Shown: positions 49,889 through 61,684 of the stretch, one piece after another
Layout: each line of letters starts with the position of its first letter
How positions within the stretch are numbered: the first letter of the stretch is position 1
Source: Moniliophthora roreri
Lineage: Eukaryota; Basidiomycota; Agaricomycetes; Agaricales; Marasmiaceae
DNA length: 64,000 nt
Direction: 5' to 3'
Assembly (NCBI GenBank): GCA_001466705.2
Contig: LATX02000211.1
Coordinates: 1,736,001-1,800,000, forward strand
The notes under the pieces: model-generated
The model's input: only the letters and a program-made list of their open reading frames with translations
What the model was told of the DNA's origin: nothing
The model's database searches: none
Position numbers and translations under genes: made by a program

Positions 49889-51306
49889 TGTAAAGGACAT
49901 CTTACTCATGGATGTATGGGAACTTGGATGAGGTGAGTTTTCACCTGATATTTTATCTCACCTCTTGCATTGACCTCCATGACAAGGCGGGTTCATGTAT
50001 AGACTTGTGGAAACTAATGCCCAGCTTCAACACTGTTCAATCAATGGCTTACCACCGAGCTTTTGATGTCATCTGAGACATTTCTCATGTCGCCTACAGT
50101 CAAGGTGACCTGCACTGGTCCCTACATCCCATCATGTCGGCTTTGCAGGGGGAATTTCCAAGCCGTCAAGACTAAATTTCAGCATACTAGTTTGGATACA
50201 AACCATTGCTGAACACTTAGTACAAATCATGCTGGTGAGCATTCTGAATTGAGATGATCTTGCTTCTCAGATTATTGATTACATTTTCTTGCATCTGGAA
50301 ATCATCTGGCCCTATCAAAACTGCAGATACACATCTCTCCAGGCTCATTCGACCCTGCACCTGTAGCAAATCCTCAAGTTCTACAAGAGGTGATCATGTC
50401 CTATTGATTCCAGAATGCAGTAGTAAAAGACCAATCAACAGTGTTTTGGAGCCCTTTCAGCTCCCATAATTAGCGATACCTTGTACAGACACCTGCCTGA
50501 GCAACTGTAACCTGCTAGCTGACATTTAATTCCTAGATGTGGGAGCTCGTGATGTGTTCCAGTGTACTCAGATATTCATAACAAAGATAGCTGTGGAGGT
50601 GTTGAGTTGAGCACCAATATCGACCATAAGAATAACAGATATATGATAATGGTAGAGAAAATCATAAATGCCATTACTGAAGGTGTGTATCTTCCTAACT
50701 TAAGCCTCGTTGAGCGAGGGATTACCGAGAAAGCGCTGCAGACCATTGCCTCGGACATCTCGGGATCACACTCAAGACCCAAAGAAGTATTCACGTACTG
50801 TCTTGTTTTCATTGCAACATCTTCAAACTGTGAATATAAGCTCAGTGAGTGCCAACAATTATTTAACAATAACATCTTGCTGACCGAAAAGGTGAGAATT
50901 TTTGGCACTATAGATGGGCAGCTGCGTTAGCAGATCAACGTCCGGCAATAAGGTGTCTTACTTACCATTCAACTGAAATAAATTTGAGGTGGACAAAAGT
51001 GATAAGAACTATCAGATACTGGTCATAGTGGCTTTATGAAGCAGTTCGGCCCCATCCCAAAGGATGTGGGGTGAGTAATCGGTAAGTTGTCGACTGTGGT
51101 GATGTGTGGTGATCACAGCATGGTGATCATCTAGAAAAGTTTCTCCTACTTTGTTCCATCAACGCGCTATCCTAAACACTTAGAGAAATCACAAGGCTCT
51201 TCAAATTGTATTAACAGCATTGATGAATATAGACTAGTTGTGATATTTAAAGGTAGATTCACGGAGATTGAGTAAAAGCTTCGTGTTTGTTCATACAACT
51301 TTAAAT
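49889..51306. repeat. 1,418-bp direct repeat, copy 1 (ends at single N)
   Basis: Nearly identical to 51308-52725 (offset 1,419), with only a handful of substitutions seen, for example at 50968/52387 and 51055/52474 positions. The copy ends exactly at the N at 51307. It contains an open frame of 122 codons (50562-50930, +, VEKIINAITEGVYLPNLSL) that is unrecognised and identical in the other copy. This arrangement is what overlapping contig ends from two haplotypes would give. Confidence 0.9.
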
Positions 51307-51307
51307 N

Positions 51308-52725
51308 TGTAAAGGACATCTTACTCATGGATGTATGGGAACTTGGATGAGGTGAGTTTTCACCTGATATTTTATCTCACCTCTTGCATTGACCTCCATG
51401 ACAAGGCGGGTTCATGTATAGACTTGTGGAAACTAATGCCCAGCTTCAACACTGTTCAATCAATGGCTTACCACCGAGCTTTTGATGTCATCTGAGACAT
51501 TTCTCATGTCGCCTACAGTCAAGGTGACCTGCACTGGTCCCTACATCCCATCATGTCGGCTTTGCAGGGGGAATTTCCAAGCCGTCAAGACTAAATTTCA
51601 GCATACTAGTTTGGATACAAACCATTGCTGAACACTTAGTACAAATCATGCTGGTGAGCATTCTGAATTGAGATGATCTTGCTTCTCAGATTATTGATTA
51701 CATTTTCTTGCATCTGGAAATCATCTGGCCCTATCAAAACTGCAGATACACATCTCTCCAGGCTCATTCGACCCTGCACCTGTAGCAAATCCTCAAGTTC
51801 TACAAGAGGTGATCATGTCCTATTGATTCCAGAATGCAGTAGTAAAAGACCAATCAACAGTGTTTTGGAGCCCTTTCAGCTCCCATAATTAGCGATACCT
51901 TGTACAGACACCTGCCTGAGCAACTGTAACCTGCTAGCTGACATTTAATTCCTAGATGTGGGAGCTCGTGATGTGTTCCAGTGTACTCAGATATTCATAA
52001 CAAAGATAGCTGTGGAGGTGTTGAGTTGAGCACCAATATCGACCATAAGAATAACAGATATATGATAATGGTAGAGAAAATCATAAATGCCATTACTGAA
52101 GGTGTGTATCTTCCTAACTTAAGCCTCGTTGAGCGAGGGATTACCGAGAAAGCGCTGCAGACCATTGCCTCGGACATCTCGGGATCACACTCAAGACCCA
52201 AAGAAGTATTCACGTACTGTCTTGTTTTCATTGCAACATCTTCAAACTGTGAATATAAGCTCAGTGAGTGCCAACAATTATTTAACAATAACATCTTGCT
52301 GACCGAAAAGGTGAGAATTTTTGGCACTATAGATGGGCAGCTGCGTTAGCAGATCAACGTCCGGCAATAAGGTGTCTTACTTACCATTCAACCGAAATAA
52401 ATTTGAGGTGGACAAAAGTGATAAGAACTATCAGATACTGGTCATGGTGGCTTTATGAAGCAGTTCGGCCCCATCCCAAAGGATGTGGGGTGAGTAATCG
52501 GTAAGTTGTCGACTGTGGTGATGTGTGGTGATCACAGCATGGTGATCATCTAGAAAAGTTTCTCCTACTTTGTTCCATCAACGCGCTATCCTAAACACTT
52601 AGAGAAATCACAAGGCTCTTCAAATTGTATTAACAGCATTGATGAATATAGACTAGTTGTGATATTTAAAGGTAGATTCACAGAGATTGAGTAAAAGCTT
52701 TGTGTTTGTTCGTACAACTTTAAAT
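51308..52725. repeat. 1,418-bp direct repeat, copy 2
   Basis: Begins right after the N at 51307 with TGTAAAGGACATC, the same sequence as at 49889, and runs to 52725 where copy 1 would meet the N. The sequence then continues uniquely (ACAGAAAGTGC). The 122-codon frame recurs at 51981-52349. Confidence 0.9.
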
Positions 52726-53362
52726 ACAGAAAGTGCTATTGAAAAACAATCTGGAAATCAAGGCAATCAACTCGCTATGCTGGATAACAGTCATTTGGAT
52801 CCAAAGCGAAATGTACATTGTGAACATATACAACCTACATATAGGATGTGAAGTACTATTGCGGAGACATGGAATGATTTACCATGCCCAAAACTGTGGC
52901 CAGCAGTCCTGACAGAGATGTTGCCGTAAATGAGAACTAGAACTATGAAAAGATCGGAAATCAGGAAAAAAAAACACCTACCATTCTCTATCACAGCATA
53001 TGGTCAAACTCACTGAGGGAGGATTCTCTGAGCGAGAACATGAGTGCGTATCCATGACATCATAGAAATTGACCTGGGATCAATGCCCTGGAGGAGTCTG
53101 GCATACTTAATGGTAAGATTTCAAGATGAGGAGACGAAACAGCTATCTGGATACGTACCATATACGTTCCAGTCTTCGGACGGCTCTAGGAAACAGCTTG
53201 ATCCACCTCTTGTTATGCTCGGCATCTATTCCCAGCTGAAACAGTATTAGTCCAATCAGAAGATAAGCTTAAGAGTATTCTATTTGATAGTTGCTTTAGA
53301 ACAGCACTTGAGGGACTCACTTCTAGTCCAGACAGTACATGGACATTCCACCTAACACCTCA
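52726..53362. other. Unique spacer between the direct repeat and right inverted arm
   Basis: 637 bp with short frames only (for example 53044-53250, +). No recognised gene. Confidence 0.4.
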
Positions 53363-53755
53363 GCGATAAATCTGGAAAGGGGAGGGGACACTGGATGGGC
53401 ATCATGGGCCCGAGGTAGCGGCATCATGGCGGTTTGATGTCAAGAGGCGGATGTTGATCTATATTTATGCAATTAATGGTCAGGACTCGGCGACAGGAAC
53501 ATGCAGTGATGGTGACGGCGACAAAAAGGAAATGATGACGATATCGATAGAACAGGAAGTGCTGGACTGAGAGGTCAGGAAGTTCAGTGAGAATTTCAAC
53601 CTTGGAGTGAGCTCTCGGTGCAAAATTCAAATTACCAGAATTAATGATGGGTTTTAACAACAGGCACCCTCTCAGCCCAAAAACTCTTTATATTTGATGC
53701 CGAGATAGGTGTAGCTTGCCATCAAACCCATGGTATTTCTTGGGCACCATAGGTG
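53363..53755 (-). repeat. 393-bp inverted repeat, right arm
   Basis: Complement of 49336-49728. Compared with the left arm it has lost many CpG sites: GCCCGTCG has become GCCTGTTG and CCACGGG has become CCATGGG. This marks it as the older-methylated or more decayed copy. Confidence 0.88.
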
Positions 53756-53941
53756 CATCCCTATGGTCCTGTTTAGGATCAAGGATTTGAGGCAAGGCAG
53801 TTTATCAAAGCATGCTACCTCATGGACAGTCGGGGAGACACCAATGTACAGGTGTTCCAGCACTGGTAAAAAGATGTCTCCCTCTCCTTCCAGGTGTGGG
53901 GACCGCCATTGCTGTGACCAAGTGCAGAGAATGGCGATCAA
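53672..53941 (-). pseudogene. Fragment of an F-box/LRR-type gene
   Basis: An 89-codon frame reads LEGEGDIFLPVLEHLYIGV, VACFDKLPCLKSLILNRT, then HLWCPRNTMGLMASYTYLG and a stop. The first part looks like two leucine-rich repeats; the second part is shared with the left inverted arm at 49340-49419. No F-box lies upstream. It is probably a captured or decayed gene end. Confidence 0.45.
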
Positions 53942-53969
53942 TGGGTGCAGAGAGGCATGATCAAATTCC

Positions 53970-55530
53970 CGTAACGGTGTAAGTAACGCTATTTCCGTTA
54001 CTTACTGTTACTAACATTTACTTCCCTGTTACTTTCATTTACTTCCTGTCACCATTCCCTCAATTCCTTCCATATCCTTTGTCTGTTATCACTTAGGAAT
54101 TCATTTGTGGCTTTCAAACCTGTTTTTTGCAGTTGCTTCACTGGAGTGGTCAATATGTTTCCCACGGTGGAAAAGTACACAACTTGCCGGTGTTTTTAAT
54201 CATGACCACTTCTATTGTTGCTGAGGGCATGTAATCACTCCTATACCCCCTTACTCTATGACATTCTTACATTTTACAACATTACTAGACTTTCAGTTCA
54301 ATAGTCATTGTGTCTATTATTTATGCTGGTTTCTTGAAAACAAATCATACTTTTGAACATAAGAATTTAAGAGATGGAGACTCTTCTCCAGTGCCAGTGT
54401 ACTTATAGGATGATTGTAGCCTGCAGTTGTGAAGCTATTCTGTGTCATTTAACCTGTGTGTGATCTATTGAGCTTATTATTACTTACAGTAACTGATAAT
54501 TCACTTTGGAGTCACTGACAGTTGCTTACAGGTCTCTGACTGTTATCAGCATGTTTCTAACATAGTATGTGCAGTTACTTACATGTTATGCACCATTACA
54601 TACATGTTGTGCACCGTTACTTACATGTTACGCACTGTTACTGACATGTTACTTACACAGCACTGACTGTTACTTACATGTTACTTACAGTTGCTGGCAC
54701 ATTACAGAAATATACTTGGTCATTGCAGGCTGTTACTTGCATGTCCTGTTCAATGGTCAACACTTTGTGAACTTTAGCAATATCATTCCAATGACTAGCA
54801 CTACCATCATCTAACAATGAGGCTAGAAGTGTGGAACCTCAGTTATAAATTAGTGAAGTGTGATAGACAAGTTCAGCACAGCACATAGACAGCTATTTTG
54901 AGTGACAATAGACTAATTTAGCACACAAGATAGTGAAGAAAGCTGAAAGAGTCACTAGGATGCTTTGGGGATGGGCATTAGTGTTGGTAGGCACTTACAT
55001 TTTCTCTTTCAGTTCTCAATTCCTTTCTTAATGATTTCTGCTGATAGCTGTTTTCTTACCTATAGACGCTTCTACGTATGAAAAGTAACTTCCATACTTC
55101 GAACATCATCCATGTTATCTTAGCAGAGATCACAGCCACAATCTTATCTCAATTCTCTGCTTTTATAGTTTCAGTTCCTTTCTCTACAGTACAATGTACT
55201 GCATACCAGAGACAATTTTCCCAAGTACTACTTCTTCACTGATTCTGGCTTGGGCCGAGGAGCCTCACGACGTGTTCTTTCTGCTTCATCTTGACGTACT
55301 AAGCCTGGGAACTGATCCGATAAGATCAATATCATCAATCACGTCATGGGTTTTGGGAACTAGCGACGACAGGAGCAAGTTGAACAGCAACGGCGATGAC
55401 TCACCTGAAATGTTACTTACAAGGTACGTCCATTGATTGTCATCCTCTCACATTTCTATGACATACTGCTACTTTATGTTCTAAGGTATGTTACTGTAAT
55501 GTTACTTGACCGTTACTTACATGCGTTACG
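53970..55530. mobile_element. Possible inverted-repeat element with GTTACTTAC-rich ends
   Basis: The left end CGTAACGGTGTAAGTAACG (53970) and the complement of the right end CGTAACGCATGTAAGTAACG (55530) are near-matching inverted repeats of about 20 bp. The interior near both ends is filled with degenerate GTTACTTAC/ACATGTTAC units, densest at about 54540-54720. No target duplication was found and no transposase frame is present, so the call is tentative. Confidence 0.35.
54540..54720. repeat. Degenerate tandem repeat of TTACTTACATGTTACGCAC-like units
   Basis: About eight imperfect units of roughly 20 bp built from GTTACTTACATGTTA and GCACTGTTAC. No coding meaning was recognised. Confidence 0.6.
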
Positions 55531-55722
55531 TGAAAATGTTGTGGCCCGGTGCAGAGTACGGCCACACTGCAATGATAACCAAATGTCCATGGGATGATTC
55601 TGTGAATGGCTCATTTGAAGTCCCAAACGCAAAGCATGGGAAGATATGTTTGGTTCAATTTCTGGGATGCTAGAGACACGGAGAGCAATCGTTGACCACA
55701 AAATGGGTGTAGAGTGCAAGCG

Positions 55723-55723
55723 N
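55723..55723. other. Single N, probable assembly join
   Basis: One undetermined base. Other single Ns at 51307, 56320 and 57803 all sit at repeat borders, so this is likely also a contig join rather than one ambiguous base. Confidence 0.6.
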
Positions 55724-55795
55724 TTGAAGCAATCTACTTCAAAGTGTTCACCTCCAGAGGAGTATAGATGGGTTTTAAAAGGGTTTATTTCACAA

Positions 55796-55835
55796 ACACA
55801 CACACACAAAACACAAAAACACAGTGCACAAAGCA
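55796..55835. repeat. CA-rich microsatellite
   Basis: A run of ACACAC followed by CACAAAAACACAG units, about 40 bp. Confidence 0.7.
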
Positions 55836-56320
55836 CAAACACAAGAGCTACAGTCCTGTACAAAGACTCAATAGCCAATATAGTCTGACCCTATGGAGCT
55901 CAAGACTTCTTTAAGACAACTACAGCACACAGTGTACTGGAAAAGGTCCTAGACCAATTTCTACAAAGAGTTCAGTGCAGGCACACCTCTTGCTAAGACT
56001 CTAAGTGTGTCAAAACCTGATACCCAACACAGGCCACACTCCAAGTGCCCAAGGCTCCTTCTTAGTGTAAAGTGTCTCTTAGAAAAGTGCTATGACGCAC
56101 TCAAGATGTTACTCTTATCTCTTATAATGCAAGTTCATTATCAGATTTCTATCTCTCTGGAGTCACTCAGGACCAATCTCCAGGGCCTGAAGTGAAGAAG
56201 CAAAACTGGAATGGCACACACAATTATACACCAAACAAACTCTTCATGTATTCACAATCAGAGGGGGCAGAGTTACTTGAGTATGTACAAATATCTAGCT
56301 GTCCTTATATATGGTCCATN

Positions 56321-57802
56321 TTCTCTATTGAAAGCATACCAAAGGGAATATTTTCACTTTTAACAATATTTCCAATCTATACCCAACTTGAAGGAAGAAT
56401 AAAAGCCTTCAATGATACACATACGAGAATATTATCGAGAAACAGATATGAAACAGAGGATGACAAATTATTGGCGAGGGATACTCGAGATACCAACTGT
56501 CAAATTGAAGAATGAAATAGATGATCGGCTACCAGAAGTGTACCTGTATCATGGAAGAACAGAAGACAAAGCTGTATGACGAGAAGGCAGCATGGCTGAG
56601 CCTATGTGTATGCTTTAGACACAAAAAAGGAAGCATATTGTGTGTCCATAGAGCAGATGATAGAAGACAGAGAAGGAAGGAACCATGTGGAGTGGCATGG
56701 AAGTATAATATTTTCAAATGGAGTCGGAAGGAGAGCTGTTTGATAGAGAGAATTGCAAATGGTTAGTGTCAGAAGACAGCACAATTGTCAAAGAAAAAGA
56801 ATAAAAGAGATTATGGCTATGAAGCCTGACTACAATCAGACACTGTGACAGAGAAATTACCAAACACAGTTCAGTTTATATAATATTTATCACCCGACTC
56901 AGTTTTATTTGTATTTGTGACAGATATATTAGATTATTTATGTTGTAGGGTATATAAGGGGACATGTTTTGTAGGTGGAAAGCAGGAGAGATACTGCCCA
57001 CTGATTACCAGAGTGTATGACATTGTTGTTCAGGTAGAAGAGCTACCAGCAATCAGTATTTTTCAACCACTTTGGGCCCTAGCTTATTTAGTTGTGCAAG
57101 AGGCACAGGCTAGTTGAGACCTGAAATTGTAACCCAAACCAGAGATATAAATAAAAGCTAGGAAGAGCTTAGTTTTTAATGCAAGAGGTGTGTTTTCAGA
57201 TAAGAGAAACATTGTATCAGTCTACTAAGAGGGTAGCTGATGTGCATCAGTATAGTCTGGTGTTTCAACATGAATCAGAGAGGGTTTCAGGCTAGCAGTG
57301 TCTAGAAGATTTGTCCTCTTGAGAATTGTTGCAGAACATAGCTAAGAGGGCTATATTCAGGTACAAGAGGTACCTTTGTTCTCACTTAGAAGAAGTTTAA
57401 TCTTTGGGCAGTTTCTGGTCAAAATCTATACCAGTATTTGCTTTCGAAGTGATTAATAAAACCACAAAACTGATAAATATTATATAAAATGAACACTCAA
57501 TTTCAATCTGAGAAGTTGTTTTGAAGGCAATCATCTCTGAACTACTGAGCAAGACATTGAGAATTATTCTTGACATTGTGGTAACAGTGAATCATGCTGA
57601 ACCAACTCACAAACAAAACTGAGAATCAAGAACTTATATATATACCTTTTTTGAGGGTATTTTGGCACCACAGGCCTCATGTTTTCATAGTAGAGGCATA
57701 GGTTTTTGAGCATCTTCACCACTTTGGATCTGATACATAGATAAGTCAGAAAGTACAGCTTAGACATCTCTGTAAAGTGTATCATATAGCTCTTTGTACT
57801 TT
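56321..57802 (+). repeat. 1.48-kb repeat unit, copy 1, bounded by single Ns
   Basis: Lies exactly between the Ns at 56320 and 57803 and matches 58031-59512 (offset 1,710 at both ends checked), with scattered, mostly transition, differences. It contains TATATAAGGGG near 56951 and a short frame (DILDYLCCRVYKGTCFVGG) found in all copies. No transposase or reverse transcriptase motif was seen. It could be an assembly duplicate of the palindrome arm or a genuine further copy. Confidence 0.85.
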
Positions 57803-57803
57803 N

Positions 57804-59700
57804 TTGCACTTTTATGGTTGAAAATGACATAAACAAGGGAATTGAGGACTAGTGTGAGCCCTGAGCAGCTAGTCAAAGCGAGTAGTAGAGAAGAATATAA
57901 AATATTAGCAGAGTAATGGTTGATGGTAGGCCATACAAGGGTACCCAACCACTGCTAGTATGAAAATAAACAGTGAATCTGAACACAGAGGAGCATTCTG
58001 AAACCTGTAGGGAACCACACCACATAATACTTCTCTATTGAAAGCATACCAAAGGGAATATTTTCACTTTTAACGATATTTTCAATCTATACCCAACTTG
58101 AAGGAAGAATAAAAGCCTTCAATGATACACATATGAGAATATTATCAAGAAACAGATATGAAACAGAGGATGACAAATTATCGGCGAGGGATCCTCAAGA
58201 TACTGAATGTCAAATTGAAGAATGAAATAGATGATTGGCTACTAGAAGGGTGCCTGTATCATGGAAAAATGGAAGACAAAGCTGTATGACAAGAAACCAG
58301 CATGGCTGAGCTTACATGTACACTTTAAACATAGAGATGGAAGCATATTACACATCCATAGGGCAGATGATAGTAGATGGAGAAGGAAGGAACCATGTGG
58401 AGCAGCATGGAAGTATAATATTTTCAAATAGAGTCAGAAGGAGAGCTGTTTGATAGAGAAAATTGCAAATGGTTAGTGTCAGAAGACAGCACAATTGTCA
58501 AAGAAAAAGAATAAAAGAGATTATGGCTATGAAGCCTGACTACAATTGGACACTGTGACAGAGAAATTACCAAACACAGCTCAGTTTATATAATATTTAT
58601 CACCCGACTCAGTTTTATTTGTATTTGTGACAGATATATTAGATTATTTATATTGTAGGGTATATAAGGGGACATGTTTTGTAGGTGGAAAGCAGGAGAG
58701 ATACTGCCCACTGATTACCAGAGTGTATGACATTGTTGTTCAGGTAGAAGAGCTACTGGCAATCAGTATTTTTTCAACCACTTCAGGCTCTAGCTTATTT
58801 AGTTGTGCAAGAGGCATAGCTAGTTGAGACCTGAAATTGTAACCCAAACCAGAGATATAAATAAAAGCTAGGAAGAGCTTAGTTTTTAATGCAAGAGGCG
58901 TGTTTTCCGATAAGAGAAACATTGTATCAGTCTACTAAGAGAGTAGCTGATGTGCATCAGTATAGTCTGGTGTTTCGATGTGAATCAGAGAGGGTTTCAG
59001 GCTAGCAGTGTCTAGGAGATTTGTCCTCTTGAGAATTGTTGCAGAACATAGCTAAGAGGGCTATATTCAGGTACAAGAGGTACCTTTGTTCTCTATTAGG
59101 AGAAGTTTATTCTTTGGGCAGTTTCTGGTTGAAATCTATACCAGTATTTGCTTTTGAAGTGATTAATAAAACCACAAAACCAATAAATATTATACAAAAC
59201 AAACACCCAATTTTGATCTGAGAAGTTGTTTTGAAGGCAATCATCTCTGAACTACTGAGCAAGACATTGAGAATTATTCTTGATGTTGCAGTAACAGTGA
59301 ACCACACTGAACCAACCCACAAACAAAACTGAGAATCAAGAACTTATATATATACCTTTTTTGAGGGTATTTTGGCACCACAGGCCTCATGTTTTCATAG
59401 TAGAGGCATAGGTTTTTGAGCATCTTCACCACTTTGGATCTGATACATAGATAAGTCAGAAAGTACAGCTTAGACATCTCTGTAAAGTGTATCATATAGC
59501 TCTTTGTACTTTCCAATGCACCATAGCTTCTCTAAAGCAATGACTAGCAGACTGGGCTCACTCTAGTCCTTATTACCCATTATCTTGTGTCATATTAAAG
59601 TGTTCCAATTCAAAAGTAGTGTAAAATGAATAAAAGTGGGTCTTTTCTAGGTTCAACATATTAGTGATACATCACACAAAACTGCAAAAGGTTATAACAC
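57804..59700 (+). repeat. Large palindrome, left arm (includes repeat unit copy 2)
   Basis: Complementary to about 59785-61684. The outer ends pair: TTGCACTTTTATGG at 57804 with CCATAAAAGTGCAA ending 61684. The inner ends pair too: ATCACACAAAACTGC at 59671 with GCAGTTTTGTGTGAT ending near 59811. Divergence is moderate and transition-rich. The left border coincides with the N at 57803. Confidence 0.85.
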
Positions 59701-59780
59701 ATCTCCAGGGGGTTATAACCCAGGTCCCCAGTGGTTATAACTGGTTCCAGCAGTTATAACCCACCAAAACCAGTTATAAC
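59691..59780. repeat. Five GTTATAAC palindromes at the centre of the large inverted repeat
   Basis: The octamer GTTATAAC, itself a perfect palindrome, occurs at 59691, 59712, 59734, 59753 and 59773, spaced 19-22 bp apart. Flanks are often extended to GGTTATAACC-like. The regular two-helical-turn spacing would place the sites on one face of the DNA. Confidence 0.8.
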
Positions 59781-59784
59781 TGAG

Positions 59785-61684
59785 TTATGACCTTTTGCAG
59801 TTTTGTGTGATGTATCACTAATATGTTGAACCTAGAAAAGACCCACTTTTATTCATTTTACACTACTTTTGAATTGGAACACTTTAATATGACACAAGAT
59901 AAAGGGTAATATGGACTAGAGTGAGCCCAGTCTGCTAGTCATTGCCTTAGAGAAGCTATAGTGCATTGGAAAGTATGAAGAGCTATATGATACACTATAC
60001 AGAGGTGTCTAAGCTGTACTTTCTGACTTATCTATGTATCAGATCCAAAGTGGTGAAGATGCTCAAAAACCTATGCCTCTACTATGAAAACATGAGGCCT
60101 GTGGTGCCAAAATACCCCTGAAAAAGGTATATATATAGTTCTTGATTCTCAGTTTTGTTTGCAAGTTGGTTCGGCATGGTTCACTGTTACTGCAGCATTA
60201 AGAATAATTCTCAATGTCTCGCTTGGTAGTTCAGAGATAATTGCCTTCAAAACAACTTCTCAGATTGAAATTAGTGTTCATTTTATATAATATTTATCAG
60301 TTTTGTGGTTTTATTAATCACTTTGAAAGCAAATACTGGTATAGATTTTGACCAGAAACTGCCCAAAGAATAAACTTCTTCTAAGTGAGAACAAAGGTAC
60401 CTCTTGTACCTAAATATAGCCCTCTTAGCTATGTTCTGCAACAATTCTCAAGAGGACAAATCTTCTAGACACTGCTAGCCTGAAACCCTCTCTGATTCAT
60501 GTTGAAACACCAGAACCAGACTATACTAATGTACATCAGCTGCCCTCTTAGTAGACTGATACAATGTTTCTCTTATCAGAAAACATGCCTCTTGTGTTAA
60601 ATACTAAGCTCTTCCTAGCTTTTATTTATATCTCTGGTTTGGGTTACAATTTCAGGTCTCAACTAGCCTGTGCCTCTTGCACAACTAAATAAGCTAGGGC
60701 CCAAAGTGGTTGAAAAAATACTGATTGCTGGTAGCTCTTCTACCTGAACAACAACATTATACACTCTGGTAATCAGTGGGCAGTATCTCTCCTGCCTTCC
60801 ACCTACAAAACACGTCCCCTTATATACTCTACAACATAAATAATCTAATATATCTGTCACAAATACAAATAAAACAAGGTAGAGTGATAAATATTATATA
60901 AACTGAGCTGTGTTTGGTAACTTCTCTGTCACAGTGTCCAATTGTAGTCAGGCTTTATAGCCATAAACTCTTTTATTCTTTTTCTATAACAATTGTGCAG
61001 TCTTCTGACACTAACTGTTTGCAATTTTCTCTATCAAATGGCTCTCCTTCCAACTCCATTTGAAAATATTATACTTCCATGCTGCTCCACATGGTTCCTT
61101 CCTTCTCTGTCTACTATCATCTGCTCTATAGACACCTAATATGCTTCCATCTCTATGTTTAAAGTGTATATGTAAGCTCAGCCATGCTGGTTTCTCATCA
61201 TACAGCTTTGTCTTCTGTTTTTCCATGATACAGACACCCTTCTAGTAGCCAATCATCTATTTCATTCCTCTAATTTGATATTCAGTATCTCAAGTATCCC
61301 TTGCCAATAATTTGTCATCCTCTGTTTCATATCCATTTCTTGATAATATTCTCATATGTGTATCATTGAAGGCTTTTATTCTTCCTTCAAGCTGGGTATG
61401 GATTGAAAATATTGTTAAAAGTGAAAATATTCCCTTTGGTATGCTTTTGATAGAGAAGTATTATGTGGTATGGTTCTCTACAGGTTTTGGAATGCTTCTC
61501 TGTGTTCAGATTCACTGTTTATTTTCATACTAGCAGTGGTTGGGTACTCTTGTATGGCCTACCATCAACCATTACTCTGCTAATATTTTGTATCCTTCTC
61601 TACTACTCACTTTGACTAGCTGCTCAGGGCTCACACTAGTCCTCAATTCCCTTATATATTTCATTTTCAACCATAAAAGTGCAA
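59785..61684 (-). repeat. Large palindrome, right arm (includes repeat unit copy 3, inverted)
   Basis: Reverse complement of the left arm. It carries the same TATATAAGGGG region and the DILDYLCCRVYKG frame on the minus strand (60663-60860). Copies differ mainly by C/T and G/A changes. Confidence 0.85.

Noticed and set aside
50562..50930. 122-codon frame in the tandem duplication as a conserved gene
   Set aside because: Its repetition only reflects the duplicated DNA, probably an assembly artefact. No motif was recognised and both strands are open there.
56917..57117. Short frame (DILDYLCCRVYKG) in all copies of the repeat unit as a gene
   Set aside because: It is only 66 codons, has no known motif, and sits in a CpG-decayed repeat. 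Conservation among copies follows from duplication.
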